From JACPIA01 sp964655995 (GTDB taxonomy: Bacteria > Patescibacteriota > Minisyncoccia > Phycocordibacterales > XYD1-FULL-46-19): DNA of 64,000 nt. The stretch spans positions 1 through 64,000 of the forward strand of contig CAZZPK010000001.1 in NCBI GenBank assembly GCA_964655995.1, written 5' to 3'. Below are positions 39,710 to 48,772 of this stretch, piece after piece. Below the pieces are notes generated by a model, which was given only the letters and a program-made list of their open reading frames with translations, did not search any database and was not told where the DNA came from. A program made the translations under genes and the position numbers. The first letter of the stretch is position 1. The number at the start of each line of letters is the position of its first letter.

Positions 39710-40750
39710 ATGAAACTTTTAGTTATCACCCAGGCGGTCGATCGTAATGACGATGTTCTCGGTTATTTCCACACCTGGCTTGGGGAATTAGCCAAACATT
39801 GCGGCCAGTTAACAGTTATTTGTTTGCGTCAAGGAGAGTACAGTTTGCCAGACAATGTTACCATTTTGTCGCTGGGCAAAGAGTCTGGCCCGTCCCGTTT
39901 AAAATACTTAGGTCGTCTGGCTAAATATTTATGGCGCCATCATCGCGACTACGATCGGGTGTTTGTCCATATGAATCCGATTTATATTGTTTTGGCCGGC
40001 TGGTGGTGGCGTTTAACTGGCAAATCAATCGCTTTGTGGTATACCCATCGCCAAGTGGATTTTAAATTAAGAGTTTCCGCTCTTTTGGCTAATATTATTT
40101 TTACCGCCGCACCAGAGAGTTTTCGCTTAAAAAATTCTAAAGTTAATGTGGTTGGTCATGGTATTGATGTAAACGCTTTCGCTTGTGAGGCCCACCAAAA
40201 TAATCAACTGTTTACGATCTTACATATTGGTCGCCTAACGCCGATTAAAAATTGCGACATTCTCATCGAGGCTGCCGGCCAATTAAGGGCGCAATTGACC
40301 CGCCCGTTCAAAGTTATTTTTATCGGCAGTGCGGTCACGGCCACCGACCATGATTATGAATTAAAATTAAAAGAGCAAGTTAAAAACTCCGGTTTGGAGG
40401 AGGTGGTGGCCTTTGCCGGATCGGTGCCCAACCGTTTAATGCGCGATTACTATTGCCAAGCCGATTTGACGGTTAATTTGACACCGACGGGCGGTATTGA
40501 CAAGGCCGTGCTCGAGTCGATGGCCGCCGGCGTGCCGGTGCTCACCTCCAATCAAGCTTTTCGAGATTATTTCGGCCACCATGCCTCGGCACTACTTTTT
40601 GCCGAGCGAAACAGCGGAGAGTTGTCCCAGAAAATGAAGCGGTTGATTGAGTGTGATTTGGACACAGTCGGAGCCTATTTACAGCAGGTAGCTCGAGAGC
40701 GAGCCGATGTCGGCGTCTTAATTAAAAAAATAATTTCTTTATGGCGGTAA
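39710..40750 (+). CDS. Glycosyltransferase family 4
   Basis: 346 aa. GT-B fold: MKLLVITQAVDRNDDVLGYFHTWLGELAKHCGQLTVICL, then HIGRLTPIKNCDILIEAAGQL, AGSVPNRLMRDYYCQADLTVNLTPTGGIDKAVLESMAAGVPVLTSNQAF. The EX7E segment is altered (the first Glu position is in TGGIDK). Overlaps the next gene by 10 nt. Confidence 0.87.
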   Translation: MKLLVITQAVDRNDDVLGYFHTWLGELAKHCGQLTVICLRQGEYSLPDNVTILSLGKESGPSRLKYLGRLAKYLWRHHRDYDRVFVHMNPIYIVLAGWWWRLTGKSIALWYTHRQVDFKLRVSALLANIIFTAAPESFRLKNSKVNVVGHGIDVNAFACEAHQNNQLFTILHIGRLTPIKNCDILIEAAGQLRAQLTRPFKVIFIGSAVTATDHDYELKLKEQVKNSGLEEVVAFAGSVPNRLMRDYYCQADLTVNLTPTGGIDKAVLESMAAGVPVLTSNQAFRDYFGHHASALLFAERNSGELSQKMKRLIECDLDTVGAYLQQVARERADVGVLIKKIISLWR

Positions 40751-41781
40751 AAAAAGTTTGTTGGTTTGGTTTTTATGATCCGCTCTATTCGCGCAATCGC
40801 GTACTGTTAACTGGTTTCCGCGAGCTTGGCTGGGAGGTAATAGAGTGCCGGGTGGATGTTAAGGCCGTTGGTCGGCTAGCCAAATATTGGCAGTTATTCT
40901 TAAATTATTGGCGACATTGCCGCGGGGTCCGCTTTGATTTGGTGGTTGTCGCTTTCCCCGGTCATATCGTCATGCCGGTTGCTTATTTGTTATTTGGTTC
41001 GCGGGTGGTTTTTGACGCTTTTGTTTCACTGTATAATTCCGAAATTGAGGACTGGCAAAAATACTCGCCAGGCGGCCTAATGGCTTTTTATTATTTCAGC
41101 TTGGATCGTTTGGCCTGTCGCTTAGCCTACCGCGTGCTAATCGATACCGAGGCTCATATCGAATATTTTGTAAAAACTTTTAATTTGCCATCGGCTAAAT
41201 TTATTCGCGTGTTTGTGGGCACGACACCAGATATTTTTTACCCCATTAAGACTAAAGTGGGAGCCAAGTTTATCGTTCATTTTCATGGCAGTAATATCCC
41301 ATTACAAGGAGTACTGGTTATTATAGAGGCAGCCAGGCAATTGGTTTTTACCGAACCGGAGATTCACTTTCGTTTAATTGGTCCCTTTAGTAATTTGCCG
41401 GTACCTAATAATGTCGAGTTAATGCCACCGGTCAGTCTTGCTCGCTTAAATGAGTTGTTAAATGAGGCTGATGTAGTGCTTGGTATTTTTGGCGCTACTA
41501 AAAAAGCCCAATTAGTTATCCCTAATAAAGTCTATGAGGGATTAGCGGCGGCCAAGCTGGTCATAACCGGAGACACCAGAGCCTTGCGGGAGTTGGCGGT
41601 GCCCGGGCAGGATCTCATTTTTTGCCGGCTCAATGACTCAGTAGCTTTAGCTCAAACTATTGTTTTACTGAAAAATAGTCCCAATCAGCCAGTTGCCCAA
41701 AATGGTTACAAATTATTTAAAGATAAATTGACGCCCAAAAAGTTGGTTGAGCAACTTATAGTTGATTTAAAATTTAATTAA
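40741..41781 (+). CDS. Glycosyltransferase family 4-like
   Basis: 346 aa. KKVCWFGFYDPLYSRNRVLLTGFRELGWEV at the N-terminus, a region VHFHGSNIPLQGVLVIIEAARQL, and VIPNKVYEGLAAAKLVITGDTRALREL, the usual GT4 nucleotide-sugar end (N-K-xYEGLA). Donor unknown. Same operon as neighbours. Confidence 0.82.
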   Translation: MAVKKVCWFGFYDPLYSRNRVLLTGFRELGWEVIECRVDVKAVGRLAKYWQLFLNYWRHCRGVRFDLVVVAFPGHIVMPVAYLLFGSRVVFDAFVSLYNSEIEDWQKYSPGGLMAFYYFSLDRLACRLAYRVLIDTEAHIEYFVKTFNLPSAKFIRVFVGTTPDIFYPIKTKVGAKFIVHFHGSNIPLQGVLVIIEAARQLVFTEPEIHFRLIGPFSNLPVPNNVELMPPVSLARLNELLNEADVVLGIFGATKKAQLVIPNKVYEGLAAAKLVITGDTRALRELAVPGQDLIFCRLNDSVALAQTIVLLKNSPNQPVAQNGYKLFKDKLTPKKLVEQLIVDLKFN

Positions 41782-41792
41782 CCAATCTCATT

Positions 41793-42569
41793 ATGAATAA
41801 TAAAAAATATAAATTGATTGCTATTTTAAGAGCAAAAGATGAGATTGATAATATTGATCAGTGTCTTGGTAAATTGTCTGAGTTGGTTGATGGTATTGTT
41901 ATGTTAGATAATGGTTCAACTGATGGTACTCTAGAACGTTATAAAAAATATCCTAAAATATTGACCCTATTAAAAACAGAGGGATATCATGAGGGGCGCG
42001 ATAAACTGATGTTACTTAATAAGGCCAGAGAGTATGAACCGGAGTGGATCTTGTGGATTGACGCCGACGAAGTGTTTGAGAATAATTTAACTCGGACAGT
42101 GTTGGACAGTTATATGAGATCTGGGTATAACCGGATCACTTTTCGCTTGTGTCACTTTTGGCTTGATCGATCACATTGTCGTTTTGATGGCCCCTATTGG
42201 TTGTATAGTCTTCATCCTCAACGGAGTATGTGGCGCAATATTCCCGAAGCAACCTTTAAAAATGTTAAATTGCATAATGGTGATATCCAAAATATACCCA
42301 AACGATACTACCTCTCGCCTTATCGACTAAAACACTATGGTTATAGCGATCGGTCAAAAATGGTTAAAAAATACCAAAAATATATCGAGGAAGATAAAAC
42401 CGGCCAAAGAGACTATTCACATCTTGACCCCAGTCGCCCATTTTGGTCTTATTCTTTTAGGGAGTTTAAATCACCGACAGTTAATCGTTTTTATATTTAT
42501 GTTTTAAAATATATTTACGACTTGTTTTGGTTGTTTGAGAGATTGCGTCTTAAATTAATAAAATTTTAA
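41793..42569 (+). CDS. Glycosyltransferase family 2
   Basis: 258 aa. GT-A fold: IAILRAKDEIDNIDQCLGKLSELVDGIVMLDNGSTDGTLE (nucleotide-binding) and WILWIDADEVFE (DxD metal site). Inverting transferase, C-terminal part basic and aromatic. DNA is visibly more AT-rich than the genes before it. Confidence 0.88.
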   Translation: MNNKKYKLIAILRAKDEIDNIDQCLGKLSELVDGIVMLDNGSTDGTLERYKKYPKILTLLKTEGYHEGRDKLMLLNKAREYEPEWILWIDADEVFENNLTRTVLDSYMRSGYNRITFRLCHFWLDRSHCRFDGPYWLYSLHPQRSMWRNIPEATFKNVKLHNGDIQNIPKRYYLSPYRLKHYGYSDRSKMVKKYQKYIEEDKTGQRDYSHLDPSRPFWSYSFREFKSPTVNRFYIYVLKYIYDLFWLFERLRLKLIKF

Positions 42570-42572
42570 ATT

Positions 42573-43481
42573 ATGAATCGGCCAACATGTTTAGTTTGCG
42601 GTAAAAAATCAACATTTCTGATGTTTAAAGAGGAGTACCCCCTTTATAAATGTTATGGGTGTGATTTGGTTTTTTTATTTCCACAACCAACAACAGATTT
42701 TTTAACACAGAAAGTTTACTCGCTGGAGTCTGGTTATCAAGCTAATAAACCACTTAACTTAGCGACTGTTCAGCCCACAACTAAACAAAAACAAATTTTG
42801 GATTTTTTAAAAACCAAACCCCGGGGCATAGTTTTGGATATTGGCTGTTCAAACGGACAGATGATGTTTTGGTTAAAACAACTAGGCTTTCAAGTTAAGG
42901 GAGTGGAGCTCAACCAACGTACTGCGGGTATTGCCAGACTAAATGGCTTAGAGGTGTTTGGCGGAATGGTCAATGATTCTCCTTATGGTCCTGCCAGTTT
43001 TGATTATATTTTATTGGGAGACATTATTGAACACGTGACCGATCCACGAGGATTTTTAATTAAATGCCACGAGTTGTTGGCACCCGGGGGAATGATTTTA
43101 ATTTTGACTCCAAATTTAGATTGTTGGTGGTCACAATCGACTTTTAAATTATGGCAGTGGTTTGGGATACCGTGGTCAAGTGTTACTCCTCCACACCATC
43201 TATTTCAGTTTTCTACAGGTAATTTAACCAGATTATTGCAAGAAACAAATTTTACAATTGAGCTCTTGTGGTATACCAAACCACCAACACTTAAATACGA
43301 ATTGGGTTCATTGCACTTAATTAGACAATATAAAAAAAATAAAAATATAAAAAATATTTTTTTGCTTATTGGTGGCTTTTCTTTTTATATTGTTTTGTAT
43401 AATCTTAATAATCTAGCTGACCCTTGGCTTAAACGAAATAATGGCCTGGTTGTATCGGCTATTAAAAACCACAATGCTTAA
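42573..43481 (+). CDS. SAM methyltransferase with N-terminal Cys cluster
   Basis: 302 aa. N-terminal zinc-ribbon-like CLVCGKKS and CYGCDLVFLFPQP, then a class I methyltransferase core: VLDIGCSNGQMMFWLKQLGFQVKGVELN (SAM-binding motif I), FDYILLGDIIEHV and PGGMILILTPN. The layout is that of Methyltransf_23-type sugar methyltransferases; the substrate is probably a cluster sugar. A hydrophobic stretch near the C-terminus (FLLIGGFSFYIVLYNL) may touch the membrane. Very AT-rich near the end. Confidence 0.85.
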   Translation: MNRPTCLVCGKKSTFLMFKEEYPLYKCYGCDLVFLFPQPTTDFLTQKVYSLESGYQANKPLNLATVQPTTKQKQILDFLKTKPRGIVLDIGCSNGQMMFWLKQLGFQVKGVELNQRTAGIARLNGLEVFGGMVNDSPYGPASFDYILLGDIIEHVTDPRGFLIKCHELLAPGGMILILTPNLDCWWSQSTFKLWQWFGIPWSSVTPPHHLFQFSTGNLTRLLQETNFTIELLWYTKPPTLKYELGSLHLIRQYKKNKNIKNIFLLIGGFSFYIVLYNLNNLADPWLKRNNGLVVSAIKNHNA

Positions 43482-44490
43482 AGTCTATGCCGGGACACCA
43501 ATTGCTAACTTACCTTATTTAGAGCTTCTGTGGCCTAATTGGGGTGCTAGGCCGACTGGGCGCTGGTCGGATCAGGCTTTTAAATATTTAACCAATCCTG
43601 TGGTGGAAGTTGTGACAGATCCGTTGATGGCTGATTATTTACTATTGCCTCATAATTGGAATTTGGTTAAAAACAATAAACAATATTTAGTTCAATGGCA
43701 GGAGTTGATTAATAAATACAAAAAAACACTAATTATTTTTAACCCCGGCGATAATAATGAATCGATCGGTCTTAGTTCGACAATAGTTTTTCGGCATTCG
43801 CAATATCGCTCCCGATTACTACCTAATGAGATTATTATGCCCGGATATGTTGAGGATTTAGGAGTGAGTGGGATTATTGCTAAACCTAAAAAATTAAAGC
43901 CGGTGATTGGTTTTTGTGGTTGGGCCAAGCCAGCTTCGTGGCGGGCCGGTTTAAAAATGACAATAAAAACGTGGCTCACTTACCCTGTTTATCGCCGGCA
44001 AGGGTTATGGTGGAGAGGACGAATTATTCCAAAACTGAAGCAATCCAATTTAGTCGATGTCAATTTTATTATTCGAAGGAGTTATTCCGGTAATGAAAAA
44101 ACGATCGAGCTTAACCCAATTAAAGCTCGCGCGGAGTATCTAAATAATATTATTAACTCCGATTTTACTTTATGTGTTCGAGGCGACGGTAATTTCTCCA
44201 CTAGGTTTTATGAAGTGTTAAGTTTGGGGCGTCTGCCATTGTTTATTGATACTGATTGCGCCTTACCCCTCGAAGGTAAAATAGATTACTCTGAGATTAT
44301 GGTAAAAGTTGATTATTGTGATTTTAACAGAGTGGACCAAATAGCAAGTGCGGCTTATCAAAACTGGGACGAAGCCGAATTTGAGTCAAGACAGAAAAAG
44401 GCGCGGGAGGTGTTTGAGCGACACTTACGGATGGATCGATTTTTGGCGGCGGTGTTGTCTGATCGCTATTTAGCTGAATATAAATTATGA
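43474..44490 (+). CDS. Exostosin-like glycosyltransferase (GT47 type)
   Basis: 338 aa from ATG 43474 (overlaps the previous stop by 8 nt; an ATG at 43441 would overlap by 41 nt). MADYLLLPHNW in the N-terminal half and the C-terminal signature DFTLCVRGDGNFSTRFYEVLSLGRLPLFIDTDCALPLEG match the exostosin family pattern (LCPRG...S.RLYEAL..G.IPV). Inverting sugar transferase; donor unknown. Confidence 0.8.
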   Translation: MLKVYAGTPIANLPYLELLWPNWGARPTGRWSDQAFKYLTNPVVEVVTDPLMADYLLLPHNWNLVKNNKQYLVQWQELINKYKKTLIIFNPGDNNESIGLSSTIVFRHSQYRSRLLPNEIIMPGYVEDLGVSGIIAKPKKLKPVIGFCGWAKPASWRAGLKMTIKTWLTYPVYRRQGLWWRGRIIPKLKQSNLVDVNFIIRRSYSGNEKTIELNPIKARAEYLNNIINSDFTLCVRGDGNFSTRFYEVLSLGRLPLFIDTDCALPLEGKIDYSEIMVKVDYCDFNRVDQIASAAYQNWDEAEFESRQKKAREVFERHLRMDRFLAAVLSDRYLAEYKL

Positions 44491-45623
44491 AAATCCTAGT
44501 GATTACTAGTAATCGCCTGCCGACTGAAAAAGCTTATGGTTGGCAAATAGTCAAAACCTGTGAAGCGTTGGTGGTTAATGGTGTCAAAGTAACCCTAATG
44601 ACTCCTAAGGTTAGACGTTATTGGTCAATGGAGGATTTAGCCAAATATTATCGATTACAACTGAATTTTAATCATATTGCTTTGCCGACCCCTTATTTGC
44701 TCAACTGGGGAGCCATCGGTTTTTCTTTCCGGTCTTTGTGGCTGGGTCTGGGGTCTGTTTGGTGGATGCGCCGCCAACAAATAGACTACGTTTATTCTAG
44801 AGAAATAATACCCTTAATTATCTGTAGTTTGTTTGGTTACAAAACCGTATGGGAGATCCATGACGTTCGCCACCATCTCATTACTCTTCTAGGCCTCAAA
44901 TTTGTTACTGGATTGGTGGTGATTACGACCGGACTTAAAAAAGTTTATATTGAAGAATTTGGTTACGATCGAGAAATATTGGTTGCGCCTGACGGTGTTG
45001 ATGTTGACGCCTTTGATCTCGGCTGGTCCCAAGTGGAATCTCGTATCAAACTTGGCCTGCCGTCTGATAAGTCGATTATTCTTTATACCGGCCACTTGTA
45101 TCCTTGGAAAGGGGTAGATACTTTGGCGGCGGCGGCCAAAGATTTAACTGATAATGAGTTGATTGTTTTGGTCGGCGGAACAAAAACCGACCTCGAACAT
45201 TTCAGATCTAAATGGCTAAATAATCCTCGTCTATTAATTTTAAATCATCAACTTCGAGAAAAAATCCCAGTCTATCTTCAGGCGGCCGATGTATTGGTTT
45301 TGCCTAATTCGGGGAGGGATGATATCTCCAGATATTATACCTCTCCACTCAAGTTGTTTGAGTATATGGCTAGTGGCCGGCCAATTATCGCTTCGGATCT
45401 GCCGTCGATTAGAGAGGTGTTGTCCGACGACAGTGCTTTTTTGGTTCCCGCCGATGATCCTCGGGCCTTGGCTGGGGCTATTAGTCAAGTTTTGAGCAAT
45501 AAAGAAGTGGCTCAGGCTAAAGCCGCTAAAGCACGGCAGTTAGTAGATAATTACACTTGGGTCAAACGGGCCGAGAAAATAATAAACTTTTTTGCTATAC
45601 TGGCAAAGCAAAAATATGACTGA
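44487..45623 (+). CDS. Glycosyltransferase family 4
   Basis: 378 aa. MKILVITSNRLPTEKAYGWQIVKTCEAL (acceptor domain), VVITTGLKKVYIEEFGYDREILVAPDGVDV, ILYTGHLYPWKGVDTLAAAAK, and SPLKLFEYMASGRPIIASDLPSIREVL (EX7E-like end region). Complete GT-B enzyme. ATGA overlap with the previous gene. Confidence 0.92.
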   Translation: MKILVITSNRLPTEKAYGWQIVKTCEALVVNGVKVTLMTPKVRRYWSMEDLAKYYRLQLNFNHIALPTPYLLNWGAIGFSFRSLWLGLGSVWWMRRQQIDYVYSREIIPLIICSLFGYKTVWEIHDVRHHLITLLGLKFVTGLVVITTGLKKVYIEEFGYDREILVAPDGVDVDAFDLGWSQVESRIKLGLPSDKSIILYTGHLYPWKGVDTLAAAAKDLTDNELIVLVGGTKTDLEHFRSKWLNNPRLLILNHQLREKIPVYLQAADVLVLPNSGRDDISRYYTSPLKLFEYMASGRPIIASDLPSIREVLSDDSAFLVPADDPRALAGAISQVLSNKEVAQAKAAKARQLVDNYTWVKRAEKIINFFAILAKQKYD

Positions 45624-46325
45624 TCGACTAATTATTGTATTACCGACATATAACGAGGCGGCTAATATTAAGGTTATTTTACAAAACATCTATCAGGAGA
45701 TGCCTCAAGTCTCGGTGCTGGTAGTGGACGATAACTCCCCAGACGGCACGGGAGCCATCGTCCAGTCACTACGAGCTACTTACCCGACACTGGAACTTTA
45801 CTTTCGGGTTAAAAAAGAGGGTTTGGGTAAGGCCTACTTGATGCCTTTAAGTTAGTTTTAGCTAAAGAGCAATTTGATTGGGTGGTAATGATGGACGCTG
45901 ATGGCTAGCATGACCCAAAGTATTTAAAACAAATGGCCGAGCAGGCCGATCGTTTTGATTGTTTAATTGGTTCTCGTTATGTTTTAAATGGTCGGACGGT
46001 GGGTTGGGAGTTATGGCGGAGAATTTTGTCCCGGTTTGGTAATTGGTATTGTCGAGTGATTACTAGGATGCCGATCAATGACTGTACTGGGGGGTTTAAT
46101 ATGATGAGGGTTACCACTATGAAGAAGTTAGATTTTAACACCATAGACCTTTCCGGATATGCTTTTATTATGGAGTTAAAATATTCCTTGTTTAAGGCTG
46201 GGGCCAGATTTAAAGAGATCCCGATTATTTTTAATAATCGTCGGGGTGGGGAGTCTAAAATTTCCAATCACATTATTGGCGAAGGCATATTGGCACCATG
46301 GAAAATGATTTGGCGGAAAAGATAA
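45616..46325 (+). pseudogene. Broken GT2 gene, polyprenol-phosphate mannosyltransferase type
   Basis: The first part, MTDRLIIVLPTYNEAANIKVIL...VVDDNSPDGTG...EGLGKAY, is a dolichol/polyprenyl-phosphate mannosyltransferase-like GT2. At about 45835-45845 the frame shifts: the conserved continuation (DAFKLVLAKEQFDWVVMMDADG) is in another frame. That frame then hits TAG (45906-45908) where Q or S is expected before HDPKYL. The rest, from QMAEQADRFDCLIGSRY to MIWRKR, is intact up to 46325. Two lesions make sequencing error alone less likely but not impossible. The intact gene would charge a polyprenyl phosphate with a sugar. Confidence 0.8.
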
Positions 46326-47188
46326 TACCGGCCTGTATTGTTTGTGACTCAAATCAAGTCGACTATTTTTGCGACAAAAACAATTGTCGATTGTACCGTT
46401 GCTCTTTGTGCAGATTAGTTTTTGTTAACCCGTTACCAGGAGAAACGGCTTCTATTTATTCCAAGGATTATTTTGCCGGCGCCCAAAAAGGTTTTGGTTA
46501 TGTTGACTACGATACTGATAAACAAGCGATGGAGCCATTGTTTATTGACTACCTTAAGCAATTAGAGTTTTTGCTGTCCGGGAATAAGGGATCAATTTTA
46601 GATATTGGCGCCGCAACGGGTTATTTTCTTGATCTGGCGCGTCGACTCGGTTGGGAAACATTCGGAATCGAGATTAGTGATTATGCCGCTGAGGTGGCTC
46701 GCCAACGTGGATTAGTAGTCAAAACGGGGGTTATTGGAGAGCCACTTTTCCCCAATAATTCTTTTGAGGTTGTAACTATGTGGGATGTTTTGGAGCATGT
46801 ACGTAATCCTCGACTTGATTTGACTCGAGCTTATGAATTATTGCGTCCCGGGGGTGTGTTGGTGATTAATACTCCAAACAGCGGTAGCCTTTTTGCTCGT
46901 TTATTGGGCCGAAGCTGGCACCTATTGGTGCCGCCGGAGCATCTCCATTACTTTACGCCCAAGTCGCTTACATTATTGTTAGAACAAATCGGTTTTAAAG
47001 TAATTAAGGTGTCCTCGCGCGGAAAAATTTTTACTCTAGAGTATATTTTTCATACTCTGGCTCGCTGGCAAGGACTAGTTTTGTGGCATAAAATTTTAAC
47101 TTGGTTTAGGCGTCACCCCAAGATTGGTCGTCTGGGTCTGCCACTTAACTTACGAGATAATATGTTGGTTTATGCTCGCAAGTCTTAA
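46298..47188 (+). CDS. SAM methyltransferase with N-terminal Cys cluster
   Basis: 296 aa. CIVCDSNQ and CRLYRCSLCRLVFVNPLPGE form an N-terminal zinc-ribbon-like part; the class I core has ILDIGAATGYFLDLARRLGWETFGIEIS, VVTMWDVLEHV and PGGVLVINTPNSGS. Same architecture as the genes at 42573 and 58887. Sugar O- or C-methylation is likely. Overlaps the broken GT2 by 28 nt. Confidence 0.87.
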   Translation: MENDLAEKIIPACIVCDSNQVDYFCDKNNCRLYRCSLCRLVFVNPLPGETASIYSKDYFAGAQKGFGYVDYDTDKQAMEPLFIDYLKQLEFLLSGNKGSILDIGAATGYFLDLARRLGWETFGIEISDYAAEVARQRGLVVKTGVIGEPLFPNNSFEVVTMWDVLEHVRNPRLDLTRAYELLRPGGVLVINTPNSGSLFARLLGRSWHLLVPPEHLHYFTPKSLTLLLEQIGFKVIKVSSRGKIFTLEYIFHTLARWQGLVLWHKILTWFRRHPKIGRLGLPLNLRDNMLVYARKS

Positions 47189-48770
47189 ATCGTCGCTGGG
47201 CAGCCTTTCTGTCTCAGAGAGAATCATCCTGGCGCTACTAGTCGCCACCTTTTTCCTGGGACTGGATTTCGGATTTCCTCTAACTGTTACTACTAACGAT
47301 GAGATGTACTTTGTAGGTGGGGTATTCAGAGCTTTGGCTGAGCGCACGGTTTTGCCTCAGGGATTGGATGTCCCTTACGGCACTGTCAATTATTTGTTTA
47401 GTTATATCCTGATCGGAATCAGTCTAATTGTTCTGATGCCGTGGTCCGGGTTTAATTTTACTGCTCTGGAGGCCTGGGTGTTTGACCATCATTATTTGTT
47501 TTATTTAGCACCGAGACTGATTAGTGCCTTATCGCTTGTGATAATACTGTTTATATTTTATCCATTGGTGCAAATAAAAATCAGATTGGTATCGGTGAGA
47601 TTGGCATTAACTGTTTTGCTTTTTGCTAATCTGCTGGTCGCCACCATTTTTCACACCGGTAAAGTTTGGCCTTTGACGACGGCTCTCCTGGTGGCGTCTT
47701 TTTTCTGTCTATATCGGGTATTGGTCGGTGAGCGCCGTTTTGTTTTTGGGGCAGTTGTCGCCGCTTTTCTGGCTTTCGCCAATTTCCCGTTAGCGGGTAT
47801 CGGTTTGATAGCAATTCCATTACTGGTTTTTTACTATCGCCATAATCAATGGCCGATTAAGGAACTGATCGGGTCTACGGCAATAGGCGCTTTGGTAGCA
47901 ATTTTGCTGTTCTCTCTTAATTATCAGGGGATTTATGCGCAAGTCTTTTCCATCATCAATGATTATACTTTGTCGCCCGTTGCTCAAGCGCATAATGTTT
48001 CAATTACAGAATCAGTGATTTTATTTTTGCTCAAATTAGGGATGTTGTTTGCTCCATTGTTGGTGGCCTTAGTGGCGGTAGCCGGAAACATCATTGATCG
48101 CAAGTTGTTTTGGCTATCATTGGCTTACCTTATTATTTATTTGAGTGCCATTAGTGTGACGGCCCGCTGGGCTTACGATCTGGGGTCATATTTCCGCTAC
48201 TTGTTGCCGGCGGGTTTTTGGCTTACTTTTATGATACTTAGTTTTGATTTAAATAACTTAAATACTTGGCGTCGTTTAATTGTCGGTTTGTCGGCAGGGG
48301 TGACTTTAATTTATTTTGGTTTTGCGGTTTATTATTTACTCATACCATCAACACTTAATAAGGCTAGAGACTGGACAATGGACAACCTAAATAATCCAAG
48401 AGTGGCGATTATTAATGACGCCGGTCCGCTTTATGAGCCGCCGCTTAATCAAGCCAGCGCTCGCGCATTGATCGATTATTCTTGCGGCTCACGGTGCCGT
48501 TTGTTTAGAGAGGGGGAATTGACCAGCTCTTTTAAGCCTTTGGTCCTCGATAGCCGAGTTTCCACTCGGCTGCCGGAGGGATTTGCCTCGGTCTATCGAG
48601 TGGCCACCGAGGAATTAGCAGATGACAATTGGGAATTGATTTACCAGATAACCAACCCGTCTTATCGGGGACGAGCTCAAACAATCGATTCCTTCGGGGA
48701 TTATTTCAATTTGAACTTTTTTAAGTTAAAAAATTGGGGGGATAATTTTTATATTTACCAGCAAAAATAA
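47172..48770 (+). CDS. Polytopic membrane GT-C-type glycosyltransferase candidate
   Basis: 532 aa from ATG 47172, overlapping the previous gene by 17 nt. Ten or more TM helices. The first extracytoplasmic loop has TTNDEMYFVGGVFRALAERTVLPQG, with the acidic residues after TM1 that mark GT-C enzymes (PMT/ArnT type). A soluble C-terminal region is exposed (LNNPRVAIINDAGPLYEPP). Such enzymes use polyprenyl-phosphate sugars on the outer face of the membrane. Substrate unknown. Confidence 0.75.
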   Translation: MLASLKSSLGSLSVSERIILALLVATFFLGLDFGFPLTVTTNDEMYFVGGVFRALAERTVLPQGLDVPYGTVNYLFSYILIGISLIVLMPWSGFNFTALEAWVFDHHYLFYLAPRLISALSLVIILFIFYPLVQIKIRLVSVRLALTVLLFANLLVATIFHTGKVWPLTTALLVASFFCLYRVLVGERRFVFGAVVAAFLAFANFPLAGIGLIAIPLLVFYYRHNQWPIKELIGSTAIGALVAILLFSLNYQGIYAQVFSIINDYTLSPVAQAHNVSITESVILFLLKLGMLFAPLLVALVAVAGNIIDRKLFWLSLAYLIIYLSAISVTARWAYDLGSYFRYLLPAGFWLTFMILSFDLNNLNTWRRLIVGLSAGVTLIYFGFAVYYLLIPSTLNKARDWTMDNLNNPRVAIINDAGPLYEPPLNQASARALIDYSCGSRCRLFREGELTSSFKPLVLDSRVSTRLPEGFASVYRVATEELADDNWELIYQITNPSYRGRAQTIDSFGDYFNLNFFKLKNWGDNFYIYQQK

Positions 48771-48772
48771 TT

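Noticed and set aside
45906..45908. TAG as a recoded sense codon (also seen at 2-4)
   Set aside because: TAG ends genes here (for example rplT at 28100-28102 and the gene ending at 28772), and the GT2 gene also has a frameshift, so decay or error is simpler.
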